Shown here: positions 15,141-24,696 of the stretch, piece by piece | Layout: every line of letters starts with the position of its first letter | Position numbering within the stretch: the first letter of the stretch is position 1 | DNA from: Shimia marina | Lineage (GTDB): Bacteria; Pseudomonadota; Alphaproteobacteria; Rhodobacterales; Rhodobacteraceae | NCBI RefSeq assembly: GCF_001458175.1 | Contig: NZ_CYPW01000004.1 | Coordinates: 1-64,000, forward strand | Length of the DNA: 64,000 nt | Reading direction: 5' to 3' | Notes under the pieces: generated by a model | What the model was told of the DNA's origin: nothing | Database searches by the model: none | Seen by the model: the letters and a program-made list of their open reading frames with translations, nothing else | Program-made: the position numbers and the translations under genes

Positions 15141-16681
15141 GCGCCTGCTCCTTCTTGTTGGTCACCAACATTGGCAACTTCCATGCCGTGGGCACCGCCC
15201 ATCATCAGGCCGATTTCATCAATGGTGAGACCGGCGGCAGGGCGGATGTCGGACATGCGGCCTTCGTTCAGCGCGCCGAAGCGGTCAGAGATTTCCATGA
15301 GTTCGTCGAGGTCCTGAGAGATCACCACGATGGCGGCGCCACCGGCGGCGAGATCGAGCAGAGCCTGACGGATGGAGGCGGCTGCAGCGGCATCCACGCC
15401 CCATGTGGGCTGATTGACCACCAGAACTTCGGGCCGTTGCAGGACCTCGCGGCCAATGACAAATTTCTGCAGGTTGCCGCCAGACAGGGCGCGCGCAGCC
15501 ACATGGTTGCCGGGGGTGCGCACGTCAAACTGTTTGATGATCTTATCGGCAAACTCTGCCGTCTTGGACCAGTTCACAAATCCCTTGTTAGAGAGGCCTT
15601 CGCGGATGGCGCCGGTCAGCAGGGCGTTTTCTGTCAGGCTCAGATCCGGCGCGGCGGCGTGACCGAGACGTTCCTCAGGTGCGGCGAGAATGCCCAGATC
15701 ACGACGCGCGTTGGGGCCAAGGTTGGCCACATCCTTGCCGTTGACCTTGATGGCGTCAGGCCATGTCAGCGCTTCGCCTGACAGGGCGGCCAGAAGTTCA
15801 TCCTGTCCGTTGCCTGCGACACCGCCGATGCCCAGAATTTCGCCCGCACGCACGGTGAAATGAATGTTCTTGAGCGTGGTGCCAAATGGATTGCTGGGCT
15901 CCAGAGTGAGGCCGGAGACATCCAACACCACATCGCCGGCTTTTTCGGTGGTGCGGGTCGGGGTTTGCAGCGTGTCGCCCACCATCATCTCCGCCATGTC
16001 GCGTGCAGAGGTTTGAGCAGGCACACATTCGCCAACGTTTTTGCCAAGCCGCAGAATGGTGGCGTGGTCACAGAGGGTGCGGATCTCTTCGAGCTTGTGA
16101 GAGATATAGAGGATCGAGGTGCCCTCTGCCTTCAGCTTGTTCAGGGTCTGAAACAGGATGTCGACCTCTTGCGGGGTCAGAACCGAGGTGGGCTCATCCA
16201 TGATCAGCAGCTTGGGATCTTGCAGCAGGCAGCGGATGATTTCGACGCGCTGACGTTCCCCGGCTGAGAGATCGCCCACGGTGCGGTTAGGATCGAGCGG
16301 CAGGCCGTAGGTTTCGGACACGCGGCGGATGCGGCGGGCGAGGTCGCGCATGGACGGTGGGTTTTCCATGCCAAGGGCGACGTTTTCTGCCACGCTCAGT
16401 GCGTCAAATAGCGAGAAGTGCTGAAACACCATGGCCACGCCTGAGGCGCGGGCGGCTTTGGGCTCAGACGGGGCAAAGGGCTGGCCGTTCCATGTCATGG
16501 TGCCGCTGTCCGGCTTCACAAGGCCGTAGATCATTTTCACAAGTGTGGATTTGCCTGCCCCGTTTTCGCCAAGCAGGGCGTGAACCTCGTTGTGTCCGAT
16601 GTCAAAGGAGACGTCATCATTGGCCACCACGCCGGGATAAGCTTTGGTCAGCCCCTTGATGGAGAGTAGCGGTGTTGTCAT
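15137..16681 (-). CDS. ABC transporter ATP-binding protein with two ABC domains (NupO/YufO-like)
   Basis: A 514-residue fused ATPase. The first domain has Walker A LLGENGAGKST, signature LSAGERQRVEI and Walker B LLIMDEPTS. The second has a changed Walker A (IGGVAGNGQDELLAAL) and signature LSGGNLQK, as usual in RbsA/NupO-like proteins where the second site is degenerate. A GGGGGA box precedes the ATG. It is the first gene of the operon, so the 390-base region upstream probably holds the promoter and leader. Confidence 0.95.
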   Translation of the reverse strand: MTTPLLSIKGLTKAYPGVVANDDVSFDIGHNEVHALLGENGAGKSTLVKMIYGLVKPDSGTMTWNGQPFAPSEPKAARASGVAMVFQHFSLFDALSVAENVALGMENPPSMRDLARRIRRVSETYGLPLDPNRTVGDLSAGERQRVEIIRCLLQDPKLLIMDEPTSVLTPQEVDILFQTLNKLKAEGTSILYISHKLEEIRTLCDHATILRLGKNVGECVPAQTSARDMAEMMVGDTLQTPTRTTEKAGDVVLDVSGLTLEPSNPFGTTLKNIHFTVRAGEILGIGGVAGNGQDELLAALSGEALTWPDAIKVNGKDVANLGPNARRDLGILAAPEERLGHAAAPDLSLTENALLTGAIREGLSNKGFVNWSKTAEFADKIIKQFDVRTPGNHVAARALSGGNLQKFVIGREVLQRPEVLVVNQPTWGVDAAAAASIRQALLDLAAGGAAIVVISQDLDELMEISDRFGALNEGRMSDIRPAAGLTIDEIGLMMGGAHGMEVANVGDQQEGAGA

Positions 16682-17073
16682 TGGCGTCCCCCTGCGGTGC
16701 GGTTCCGGCCAACCTCGCTAAACTGGCACACCGCTTGTTTTATAGCGCGCTCACCCTAAAAACGGGGCCCCGGAGTCTGCAAGACAAACTTCCCAAGCCC
16801 ATTTCTGCATCAGGACCAGCAGGGCGCGACTCGTCCGCCAGCCACCCCTCATATCCTTGGTTTTTAAGGGGTACGCCAGTCTATTTTCAACAATTCCTAT
16901 AAAGAGTTGCAGCTAGGGAAGTTGTGCTGTTGCGCAATTTTTATGCAAGTTCCCTTGGGGCAGGTGTCCTCAGACGGCCTCTCAAGCGTTGCCAAGTGAC
17001 GCCATTTTCCGGGGCCGACTCCCTCAGGGCGCTTGGAGGCGGGGGTGAGGGGGCCGGGTGCGAGTAGCATGCG
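16682..17073 (-). promoter_or_regulatory. Long leader of the BMP importer operon with candidate structured RNA
   Basis: This 392-base region has no gene. On the minus strand, CCAAG (16860-16856) can pair with CTTGG (16797-16793), enclosing two short hairpins: GGCG/CGCC (16839-16836 with 16826-16823) and CTGC/GCAG (16822-16819 with 16808-16805). The two loops contain the complementary GGAC and GTCC. About 20 bases further on, a GC palindrome (16763-16772) is followed by five T, a weak terminator. A regulatory RNA is inference; stems are short and could be chance. It does not match the canonical purine riboswitch. Confidence 0.35.
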
Positions 17074-17856
17074 CTAGTCGTCGGAGATGAGGGATTTGGC
17101 ATCGCGGGACAGCGCGCGGGCGGTGTTGGCCAGCAGCACGGTATCGATGCCAACCGCCACGAAGGTGGCGCCAAGATCGAGGTAGGTTTTGGCCCCTTCC
17201 AGAGACAGCGTGAGAATTCCGGCGGCTTTGCCTGCGGCGGTGATGCGGGTGATGGCATCGGCGATCACAGTCTGGACCTCTGGCGCGGTCAGATCGCCGG
17301 GGTAGCCCATATCGGCGGAGAGATCTGCTGGCCCAATGAAGACCCCATCCACGCCCTCTACGGCAAGAATGTCATCGAGATTGGCTATGGCGGCGCGGGT
17401 TTCGGCCTGTACCAGAACACAGATTTGCGCGTTGGCGGTGGTGGCATAATCCTCGATGGCGCCAAAGTTGGTGACACGTGCGCCGTAGCCGCCCATACCC
17501 CGCACGCCTTCGGGCGCGTAGCGGCAGGCGCGGACCACCCCGGCGGCCTGTTCGGCGGTGTCCACCATGGGCACCAGCACGGTTTGTGCGCCAGCGTCCA
17601 GCGCTTGTTTCAGCATCCAGTCCTCGCCGATCGGCACACGCACGACGGCGTGGCTTGAAGTGGGGGAGAGGACGCGCAGTTGATCTGTGATCGAGCGGAT
17701 GTCGTTTGGACCGTGTTCGCCATCCACAACCAGCCAATCAAAGCCTGTTGTGGTCATCAATTCGGCGGCAAGGGCGTCGCCAAAGGTCATCCAGCAGCCG
17801 ATTTGTGGTTTTTTCTGTGCCAAAGCGGCTTTGAACGGGTTGAGAGGTGCGGGCAT
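17074..17856 (-). CDS. HpcH/HpaI family aldolase
   Basis: A 260-residue class II pyruvate aldolase of the HpcH/HpaI type, which reversibly splits 4-hydroxy-2-oxoacids to pyruvate and an aldehyde with a divalent metal. The motifs WLVVDGEHGPND, VRVP and GVFIGPADLSADMG are visible. I start at the ATG at 17856 because CGGAGGCC lies just before it; the frame is open further upstream to 17970 but that would run through the terminator of the neighbouring gene. No pathway genes flank it, so the aldehyde substrate is unknown. Confidence 0.9.
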   Translation of the reverse strand: MPAPLNPFKAALAQKKPQIGCWMTFGDALAAELMTTTGFDWLVVDGEHGPNDIRSITDQLRVLSPTSSHAVVRVPIGEDWMLKQALDAGAQTVLVPMVDTAEQAAGVVRACRYAPEGVRGMGGYGARVTNFGAIEDYATTANAQICVLVQAETRAAIANLDDILAVEGVDGVFIGPADLSADMGYPGDLTAPEVQTVIADAITRITAAGKAAGILTLSLEGAKTYLDLGATFVAVGIDTVLLANTARALSRDAKSLISDD

Positions 17857-17941
17857 GAGGCCTCCGGCAGTTGTGATCTTCTGTTGGAGGGAGTTGAGCG
17901 CGGAAGCAGGCCGGTGTCCAGACGTTGGGGCTGGAAAAGAA

Positions 17942-17967
17942 ACAGGCCGACCCTTGGGCCGACCTGT
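17942..17967 (-). terminator. Rho-independent terminator after the Hint/RTX gene
   Basis: Minus strand ACAGGTCGGCCC pairs along 12 positions (two G-U) with GGGTCGGCCTGT and is followed by TTTCTTTT. Confidence 0.85.
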
Positions 17968-17991
17968 CAAAAGACGCCTTTGTGGCAGTGA

Positions 17992-19944
17992 TCAGCCCAA
18001 AAGCTGGGCTTCATGTCGCTTGAGCGAGAGGCGTGCGGCGGTGTAATTTGCCAGACCGGCCTCTTCGCGCAGCTCCGGGAAAATCGCGTAGATTTCGGCG
18101 CGCTGCTCTTTGCCCATGCCATCCATGGTGTATTCACCGGGCTGGAAGCTTTCGCTCCAGGCACCATCCGCGAGCACCACCTCATGGTTGTCACACATGA
18201 AGTGAATGTAATCGACACCGTCAACGACGGCTTTCTCAACACCATCAAGATGCAGCAGGTGTTTGGCCGCGACCAAGACTTCGCGCTCATCAAACATCAG
18301 TTCTGCCTGCTCGGACACCAACAGCATGCGGTGACTTGGAGAGACCATCATGTCGCGCTCTGGTTGGTTGGGGCCCAATGCGCCCTGTTTGATCAGGATT
18401 GGGCTCAGTTCTCTGCGTTCTGCCAGCTGTTGTGCAGTGAGATGCTTGCGGCCAGCCCAGCGAATAGGCTGCAACCCGTTGTCGCGGGTGACGACCTGAT
18501 CGCCTTCTCGCAGGGTTTCAACAGCCACTTCGCCAAGAGGCGTAAGAATTTTGGTGCCCGGCGTGAAGCAGACGATGACCGCACCGGCTTCGATGTTTTC
18601 AAAATCCAGCGTGCCGGTCACACCGCCAACGCCATCGAGAAACTCAATGGTGCCGTCAAAGCCATTTCCGTCGCTGTCGGTGGTCAGGTCTCTGACGCGC
18701 CAGTCCACGCCACGTTCACCGTAGATGTCGATACGGTCAGCATCCAGGCCACCGTCGCCACCCAAAATAGTGTCGCCGATACCTTCTTCGGCAGAGTTGA
18801 TGACAAAGAGATCCTGATCATCATTGCCTTCCAGCTGGTCTGCGCCTGTGCCCCCGGCGAGGGTGTCGTTGCCAGCACCACCGGAGACGGTATCATCGCC
18901 TTCCTGACCAAAGATCAAATCGTCGCCATCGCCGCCTGTCAGCAAGTCGCCGCCATCCACCGGAATGGCGCCATCTCCAGATTCAAAGAAGATGTCCGTG
19001 ACGGTGACATCCGCGGGCGTGTCGCTGAGGTTGACGAGGCGGACCTCGATGCGGGCCACGGGACCGGGAATGTTGACCAGAACCGAATTGGCTGCGGTTT
19101 CAGAATCGCCCGTTGAGGTGCCGCCGGAAATCGCGGCTTCGCGCCCGCCGAACCCGTCAATGTCCACCAGATGCAGGTTTGACATGTCTTCGGCTGTCAT
19201 GCTGACATCAATGAGGTTGCCGTCAGCATCCCATGCGATGACTTTCACAACCGCATTTTCATCCATGTCGTTGATGCGGAATTGAGCATTTTCCACAGTT
19301 TCAGAGAAGGCGAGCGTCTGTGACGTGGTTGCGCCTTCGCCTGCACCGGTGGTCGAGCGGACCGAGCTGTCGGTGTTGCCGGTTTCGGTGCCGGTATTCA
19401 CGCCACCCAGCAGCTGTGTGTCATCTTCAAAGGTGCTGGAGCCGCCTGTGGTCGCGGTGGTTGTGTAAGTGACTGTGACAGAACCGGTGTCCTGTACGAA
19501 AGGGCCGGTCAGGCTGTCGCCATCCGCCGGTGTGCCAACGCCATCCCAGTTGAAGCTTTCGATACCACCCGAAGAAGGGACCGGAGTGGTGCCGGGAGCA
19601 TAGCCGCCATAGATCGTGTCATCACCATCCATGCCGTCAATGGTATCACTGCCGCCTTCGCCAGCGAGCAGATCGTCCCCCGGTGTGTCGTTGCCGTCAG
19701 GCAGGCCCACTTCATCGCCCGCCACAATGTCATCACCGTCGCCAGCGCGCACAGTGTCATCACCGTCGCCGGCAAAGATCGTGTCATCGCCCGCGCCAGC
19801 GTGAATGCTGTCGTCGCCATCTTGAGCGCTAATGACATTGCCGCTGTTGTCGACAGTGTCGCCATTGGAATCGGTGAAACCTACATTGATCGTGTCGTCG
19901 GTTTCGGAACCATCCACGATTCCCGGACCGTTTGGATCAGCCAT
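17992..19944 (-). CDS. Secreted RTX-repeat protein with C-terminal Hint domain
   Basis: A 650-residue acidic protein without a Sec signal. Two blocks of calcium-binding RTX nonapeptides (GGxGxDxxx type) lie at about residues 40-115 (GDGDDTVRAGDGDDIVAGD) and 335-380 (GGDGDDLIFGQEGDDTV), separated by a beta-rich region. A Hint_2 domain starts near residue 458 (CFTPGTKILTPLGEVAVETL) and keeps the catalytic Cys and a downstream SPSHRMLL motif. Proteins of this type are frequent in Rhodobacteraceae and are probably exported by type I secretion; no T1SS genes are adjacent. Whether the Hint domain self-cleaves is unknown. It has its own terminator. Confidence 0.9.
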   Translation of the reverse strand: MADPNGPGIVDGSETDDTINVGFTDSNGDTVDNSGNVISAQDGDDSIHAGAGDDTIFAGDGDDTVRAGDGDDIVAGDEVGLPDGNDTPGDDLLAGEGGSDTIDGMDGDDTIYGGYAPGTTPVPSSGGIESFNWDGVGTPADGDSLTGPFVQDTGSVTVTYTTTATTGGSSTFEDDTQLLGGVNTGTETGNTDSSVRSTTGAGEGATTSQTLAFSETVENAQFRINDMDENAVVKVIAWDADGNLIDVSMTAEDMSNLHLVDIDGFGGREAAISGGTSTGDSETAANSVLVNIPGPVARIEVRLVNLSDTPADVTVTDIFFESGDGAIPVDGGDLLTGGDGDDLIFGQEGDDTVSGGAGNDTLAGGTGADQLEGNDDQDLFVINSAEEGIGDTILGGDGGLDADRIDIYGERGVDWRVRDLTTDSDGNGFDGTIEFLDGVGGVTGTLDFENIEAGAVIVCFTPGTKILTPLGEVAVETLREGDQVVTRDNGLQPIRWAGRKHLTAQQLAERRELSPILIKQGALGPNQPERDMMVSPSHRMLLVSEQAELMFDEREVLVAAKHLLHLDGVEKAVVDGVDYIHFMCDNHEVVLADGAWSESFQPGEYTMDGMGKEQRAEIYAIFPELREEAGLANYTAARLSLKRHEAQLLG

Positions 19945-20760
19945 AATACCCTCTTTCTACCCGACCACGCCGCCACTGCGCGAACAGGATCAGGGTGCGC
20001 CCACTGCAATAGACACACGACGCTGAACAGCGTTCGCAAGCGACATCGTCAGGATGCCCTTCACAAAATCAGTTGGCTGCCCCAAGCCAGAACTCAGTCC
20101 CCCAGTGGACTTGAGTCAAATATGATTGAAACAGGGAGGTGAAGAAACAAAAACCTGCAAAATTTGAGGAAAAGCGGCTCTAAATACGCCCTGCATAGGT
20201 GTGGTTTTTGGTGGTCGCTCAATCTCTGCGCAGTGAGATTGTTTCTGCTCATTATAGGGCAGAGGCATGAAACTTGGGGGTTGGGCGCCTTGATTCTGCC
20301 ATTGTTCGTTAATGGGTTGCTTCAATTCTGGCTAAGGTTGGGCGGTTGTTTCCAAATGCGCACCAATGCGTCTGGAGGGGGCGCTGGCTGGGCGGTGTTT
20401 CAAGCTAAGGTGATGTCGAAATTTAATTGTTTGAAATTCGCGAACAACTTGCCGGCATTTGGCAATATTGGATGAAATTCGTAAACTTTCGGGGAGGGTG
20501 CCTATACGAAATGAGGCGAATCGCTTTGCGACTCGTTTGACACTGTTTTGCGCATTCTCAGGCCAAATATGGATGCCGCTGCATTGGGGGAACGTGGTGC
20601 ATGGGCGGAGCTTCGCCGATGCCCAGAGGAGCGTTGAGCGTTGGCGGCTGGCAAGTTGCGTGTTCTGCTGTGCAGTCATGCATGGCAGTGGATAAGCGAG
20701 TAACGCAAATCAAGCGCACTATCGCACGTATCAATAATCGAAGATGTTTGGAAAACTCGG
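19945..20760. other. Gene-free stretch upstream of tRNA-Thr
   Basis: About 800 bases of lower-GC sequence between the Hint/RTX gene start and the tRNA. Open frames on both strands lack ribosome-binding sites, recognisable motifs and natural codon use. A small GGCG/CGCC hairpin is at about 20610. The promoter of the Hint/RTX gene must lie at its left end. I see no insertion sequence or attachment-site repeat. Confidence 0.5.
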
Positions 20761-20835
20761 TGGTGCTGCTGGGGAGGATTGAACTCCCGACCTCACCCTT
20801 ACCAAGGGTGCGCTCTACCACTGAGCTACAGCAGC
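20761..20835 (-). tRNA. tRNA-Thr (GGT)
   Basis: Minus-strand cloverleaf: acceptor GCTGCTG/CAGCAGC, D-arm TAGCTCAGTGGTAGAGC, anticodon arm CACCC-TTGGTAA-GGGTG (anticodon GGT), T-arm GGGAGTTCAATCCTCCC, and an encoded CCA end. Confidence 0.97.
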
Positions 20836-20922
20836 GTTACCGTGGCGCGGTGTTTAGGCGCAAATTTCGACGGGTGCAAGCGCAATCTGGACCCTTTTTT
20901 GCACCTCATGTATGGAAAGTGC

Positions 20923-21099
20923 ATGGAACGCAAAACGACCCCTAAAAATAAAGCCCAAAAAACTGCTCAGAGCCGAGAAGATCGGCTGAAAGCGGCCTTG
21001 AAAGCCAATATGGGGCGCCGCAAAGCGCAGGCAAAAGCGCGTGCAGCAACAGATACGCCCCGCGACTCGGGCATAGAAGATACTAAAAGGCAGGATTAA
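20923..21099 (+). CDS. Small basic hypothetical protein preceding murA
   Basis: A 58-residue, very basic, Lys/Arg/Ala-rich protein ([20 protein letters not shown]) with no membrane segment. A GGAAAG box lies just before the ATG at 20923; an in-frame ATG at 20908 is a weaker alternative. Its stop overlaps the murA start (TAATG), implying translational coupling. I recall similar short basic ORFs before murA in other Rhodobacteraceae. Function is unknown. Confidence 0.75.
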   Translation: MERKTTPKNKAQKTAQSREDRLKAALKANMGRRKAQAKARAATDTPRDSGIEDTKRQD

Positions 21100-22367
21100 T
21101 GGATTCGATTATCGTACGCGGCAACGGGCCGCTCAATGGGCAGATTCCGATTGCAGGAGCGAAAAACGCTTGTCTGACGTTGATGCCGGCAACGCTTTTG
21201 AGCGAAGAGCCGCTGACATTGACCAATGCGCCGCGGCTGAGCGACATCAAGACCATGAGCCAATTACTTGGCTCTCTGGGGGCTGAGGTGACCAGCCTGC
21301 AGGATGGCAAGGTCTTGGCCATGTCGAGCCACGACATCAATAATCATGTGGCGGATTATGACATCGTGCGCAAAATGCGCGCTTCCAATCTGGTGCTGGG
21401 CCCGATGCTGGCGCGTCTTGGACATGCGGTTGTGTCCCTGCCTGGGGGCTGTGCGATTGGTGCGCGTCCGATGGATCTGCACATCTTTGGTCTTGAGAAG
21501 CTCGGGGCAGAGATTGAGCTGAAGGACGGTTATCTCCATGCCAAGGCACCAAACGGCCTGAAAGGTGCCGTGATGGAGCTGTCCTTTGCTTCTGTTGGTG
21601 CAACAGAGAACATCCTGATGGCCGCGACGCTGGCGAAGGGCACCACGGTGATCAAGAATGCCGCGCGCGAGCCTGAAATTGTCGATCTGGCCGATTGCCT
21701 GCGGGCCATGGGCGCACAGATTGAGGGGGATGGCACCAGTGAAATCACGGTGCAGGGGGTGGATCGCCTGCATGGGGCGACACACCCGGTGGTGACCGAC
21801 CGTATTGAACTGGGCACCTTTATGCTCGCCCCCGCCTTCTGCGGTGGAGAAGTGGAACTTCTGGGCGGACGTCTGAATCTGGTCGAAAGCTTTGTGGCCA
21901 AGCTGCATGAGGCGGGTATCGACGTGGAGGAGACGGAGAAAGGTCTCAAAGTGGCCCGCAAAAACGGTCGTGTGAAAGCGGTGGATGTGACCACAGAGCC
22001 GTTTCCGGGCTTCCCAACCGATCTTCAGGCGCAGTTCATGGCAATGATGTGTACAGCGGAAGGCACATCGGTTCTGGAAGAAAAGATCTTTGAGAACCGC
22101 TTTATGCACGCGCCGGAATTGATCCGTATGGGCGCCAATATCGAAGTGCATGGTGGTACGGCCACGGTGCATGGGGTGGAGCGCCTCAAGGGGGCGCAGG
22201 TGATGGCAACGGATCTGCGCGCCTCTGTGTCGTTGATTTTGGCCGGACTTGCGGCGGAAGGCGAAACCATTGTGAGCCGGGTCTATCACCTTGATCGCGG
22301 GTATGAAAAAATCGAAGAGAAACTGGGCGGCGTGGGGGCCCATATTGAAAGGGTCAAGGATCAGTGA
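21099..22367 (+). CDS. murA: UDP-N-acetylglucosamine 1-carboxyvinyltransferase
   Basis: A 422-residue MurA that adds enolpyruvate from PEP to UDP-GlcNAc, the first committed step of peptidoglycan synthesis in the cytoplasm. It opens [24 protein letters not shown]. The loop [13 protein letters not shown] holds the active-site Cys targeted by fosfomycin, and the C-terminus has [16 protein letters not shown]. Length is normal. It overlaps its upstream small gene and its downstream DUF2948 gene, indicating one transcript. Confidence 0.98.
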   Translation: MDSIIVRGNGPLNGQIPIAGAKNACLTLMPATLLSEEPLTLTNAPRLSDIKTMSQLLGSLGAEVTSLQDGKVLAMSSHDINNHVADYDIVRKMRASNLVLGPMLARLGHAVVSLPGGCAIGARPMDLHIFGLEKLGAEIELKDGYLHAKAPNGLKGAVMELSFASVGATENILMAATLAKGTTVIKNAAREPEIVDLADCLRAMGAQIEGDGTSEITVQGVDRLHGATHPVVTDRIELGTFMLAPAFCGGEVELLGGRLNLVESFVAKLHEAGIDVEETEKGLKVARKNGRVKAVDVTTEPFPGFPTDLQAQFMAMMCTAEGTSVLEEKIFENRFMHAPELIRMGANIEVHGGTATVHGVERLKGAQVMATDLRASVSLILAGLAAEGETIVSRVYHLDRGYEKIEEKLGGVGAHIERVKDQ

Positions 22368-22843
22368 CACAGGATGCACGGTTTGAAGACGGCGGTGACC
22401 GCCCGCTGAATCTCGGAGCGCTGGATGGGGAAGACCTCCAGGTGCTGTCGTCGTTGACGCAGGATGCGGTGTTTCCCGCATCCGAGATGCAGTGGCTGCC
22501 CAAAGAGCGCCGCTTTGCCGTGCTGCTCAATCGATTCCGCTGGGAAGATCTGAAGGCTGCGGAGCTGCGCAAGCGGACGGTGGAGCGGGTGCAAAGCCTT
22601 CTGGTGATCGACAATGTGCTGAGCGTGGCCTCTCAGGGCGTGGCGCGCGGGGATGCTGATACGATTCTGTCGCTGCTCTCGATTGCCTTTGAGCCGGGCG
22701 AAGATGCGGAGGGGGCTGTGATTCTGACGCTGGCGGGTGATGGGGCGATTCGCCTGAAGGTCGAGGCGCTTGAAGTTTCCGTAAAGGATGTGACGCGGCC
22801 TTACATGGCGGTGTCACGCAATGCGCCGCAGCATCCCGAATGA
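22364..22843 (+). CDS. DUF2948 family protein
   Basis: A 159-residue protein of the alphaproteobacterial DUF2948 family, recognised by [24 protein letters not shown] and the C-terminal [19 protein letters not shown]. It starts with GTG at 22364, four bases inside murA. The family has no known function; it is regularly found between murA and hisD in Rhodobacterales. No signal peptide or membrane segment. Confidence 0.9.
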   Translation: MTQDARFEDGGDRPLNLGALDGEDLQVLSSLTQDAVFPASEMQWLPKERRFAVLLNRFRWEDLKAAELRKRTVERVQSLLVIDNVLSVASQGVARGDADTILSLLSIAFEPGEDAEGAVILTLAGDGAIRLKVEALEVSVKDVTRPYMAVSRNAPQHPE

Positions 22844-23343
22844 TCCGGACCCTCACGGCGGCGGATCTTTCGGCCTATCGCGCGCTTTGGATGATGGGGG
22901 TTTCGCAGGAACCCTCGGCCTTTCTGCTGACGGCTGAGGAGGTGGTGGCCACCGGGGAAGCCGCGCTTTTGGCCAAGCTGGCTGGTGGCGAGGTGATCGG
23001 CTGGTTTCAGGACGAGGCGCTTATGGGCTTTCTGGCCATGCGGCGCGGGGGCGTGACACGGCTGCGGCATATGGCCGACATCGGCCCGCTCTATGTGCAT
23101 CCGCAGGCCAGGCGGGCCGGTGCGGCCCGTGCTTTGATGGCGGCCGTAGAAGCAGAAGCCAGCGCTGCAGGGATCTTGCAGCTGGAGCTCTGTGTGGATG
23201 TAGAAAATGCGCCGGCGCGAGCTCTGTATGAGCGCCTTGGATTTGTGCAGATCGGGCTGAGGCCGCGGTCCGTTGTGATCGACGGTGTGCCCCGCGACGA
23301 TTTGCTGATGCTCAAACAGCTGGATACGCCGCGCAACGCTTGA
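22840..23343 (+). CDS. GNAT family N-acetyltransferase
   Basis: A 167-residue GNAT protein. The acetyl-CoA binding motif A is VHPQARRAGAARALMAA at about residues 87-103 and motif B is NAPARALYERLGF. It overlaps the DUF2948 stop by four bases, so it is co-translated. The acceptor substrate cannot be told from sequence. It appears as an extra gene in the otherwise familiar murA-DUF2948-hisD order. Confidence 0.9.
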   Translation: MIRTLTAADLSAYRALWMMGVSQEPSAFLLTAEEVVATGEAALLAKLAGGEVIGWFQDEALMGFLAMRRGGVTRLRHMADIGPLYVHPQARRAGAARALMAAVEAEASAAGILQLELCVDVENAPARALYERLGFVQIGLRPRSVVIDGVPRDDLLMLKQLDTPRNA

Positions 23344-23394
23344 GGACAGGGCAGGCGCGGTCTAAGAAGGCGCAACGTTTTCGGAGAGATCGCA

Positions 23395-24696
23395 ATGCCC
23401 GTTTTTCTTGATGCACAGGATGCCGACTTTGAGGCCAGCTTCACCGCGCTTTTGGGTGCCAAACGCGAAGACAGCCCGGATGTGGATGCCGTTGTGGCAG
23501 ATATCATCGCAGATGTGCGCCATCGTGGCGATGCGGCGGTGATCGAACTGACAGCGAAGTTTGACCGTCTGGAACTGACGCCGGAAACGCTGCGGTTTTC
23601 CGAAGAAGAGATTGAGGCCTATTGTGCGCAGGTGACAGAGGCGGATCGTGCCGCGCTGGAACTGGCGGCAGAGCGGGTGCGTGCCTATCACGCGCGCCAG
23701 ATGCCTGAGGATGCCAGCTGGACCGACGCAAGCGGAGCCATGCTTGGCTGGCGCTGGACGCCTGTGTCTGCGGCGGGGCTTTATGTGCCCGGTGGTCTGG
23801 CGAGCTACCCGTCCTCCGTGCTGATGAATGCGATCCCCGCCAAAGTGGCGGGCGTGGAGCGTTTGGCGATTGTGGTGCCAACCCCGAATGGGGTGGCCAA
23901 TCCGCTGGTCCTGTTGGCCGCCAAACTGGCCGGTGTCGATGAAATCTACCGTATTGGTGGGGCGCAGGCTGTGGCGGCGCTGGCTTATGGCACGGACACC
24001 ATCGCGCCGGTGGATAAGATCACGGGGCCGGGCAATGCTTTTGTTGCGGCGGCCAAACGGCGGGTCTTTGGCAAGGTCGGCATTGATATGATCGCAGGCC
24101 CCAGCGAAATTCTGGTGATTGCCGATAAGGACAACACGCCGGATTGGATTGCGCTGGATCTGTTGTCGCAGGCTGAACATGACGAAAGTGCACAGTCGAT
24201 CCTGATTACGGATGATGCGGATTTTGGCAAAGCGGTGGCCGCGGCGGTGGATAAACGTCTGGAAACGCTGGAACGCCGAGAGATTGCGGGCGCGAGCTGG
24301 CGGGATTATGGCGCGGTGATCACGGTGCCAGATTTGGAGACTGCGGCCGCGCTTTCAAACCGGGTCGCGCCGGAACATTTGGAGCTTTGCGTGGCAGATC
24401 CGGATGCGCTGTCTGACAAGATCACCCACGCGGGCGCGATTTTTCTTGGCCAATATACGCCGGAAGCCATTGGGGATTATGTTGGCGGGCCCAATCACGT
24501 CCTGCCCACGGCGCGGTCCGCAAGGTTCAGCTCGGGCCTTTCGGTGATGGATTTTATCAAGCGCACCACGCTGTCCAAAATGACACCAGAAGCGCTTAAG
24601 GCGATTGGCCCTGCTGCCGAAACCCTTGCGATTTCTGAAAGTCTTGAGGCGCATGGGCTGAGCGTACGTGCGCGACTGGATGCGCTGAACTCCTGA
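23395..24696 (+). CDS. hisD: Histidinol dehydrogenase
   Basis: A 433-residue zinc enzyme that oxidises L-histidinol to L-histidine in two NAD-dependent steps, the end of histidine synthesis. Key blocks seen are YVPGGLASYPSSVLMNAIPA, DMIAGPSEILVIAD, SQAEHDESAQSILIT (metal and catalytic His/Gln) and the C-terminal NHVLPTARSARFSSGLSV. The ATG has GGAGAGAT upstream. Length is normal for the family. Confidence 0.97.
   Translation: MPVFLDAQDADFEASFTALLGAKREDSPDVDAVVADIIADVRHRGDAAVIELTAKFDRLELTPETLRFSEEEIEAYCAQVTEADRAALELAAERVRAYHARQMPEDASWTDASGAMLGWRWTPVSAAGLYVPGGLASYPSSVLMNAIPAKVAGVERLAIVVPTPNGVANPLVLLAAKLAGVDEIYRIGGAQAVAALAYGTDTIAPVDKITGPGNAFVAAAKRRVFGKVGIDMIAGPSEILVIADKDNTPDWIALDLLSQAEHDESAQSILITDDADFGKAVAAAVDKRLETLERREIAGASWRDYGAVITVPDLETAAALSNRVAPEHLELCVADPDALSDKITHAGAIFLGQYTPEAIGDYVGGPNHVLPTARSARFSSGLSVMDFIKRTTLSKMTPEALKAIGPAAETLAISESLEAHGLSVRARLDALNS

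Noticed and set aside
16682-17073. Canonical purine riboswitch before the BMP operon
   Set aside because: The conserved junction sequences of the purine aptamer are not present; only a general candidate leader structure is reported.
20332-20679. 115-codon minus-strand frame near tRNA-Thr
   Set aside because: Composition looks random, no ribosome-binding site, no membrane or domain pattern.
20558-20821. Frame overlapping tRNA-Thr (translated GEVGSSILPSSTT)
   Set aside because: This peptide is the tRNA gene read as protein, a common artefact.
20761-20835. tRNA-Thr as a phage or island integration site
   Set aside because: No integrase and no direct repeat of the tRNA 3' end is seen in the window.
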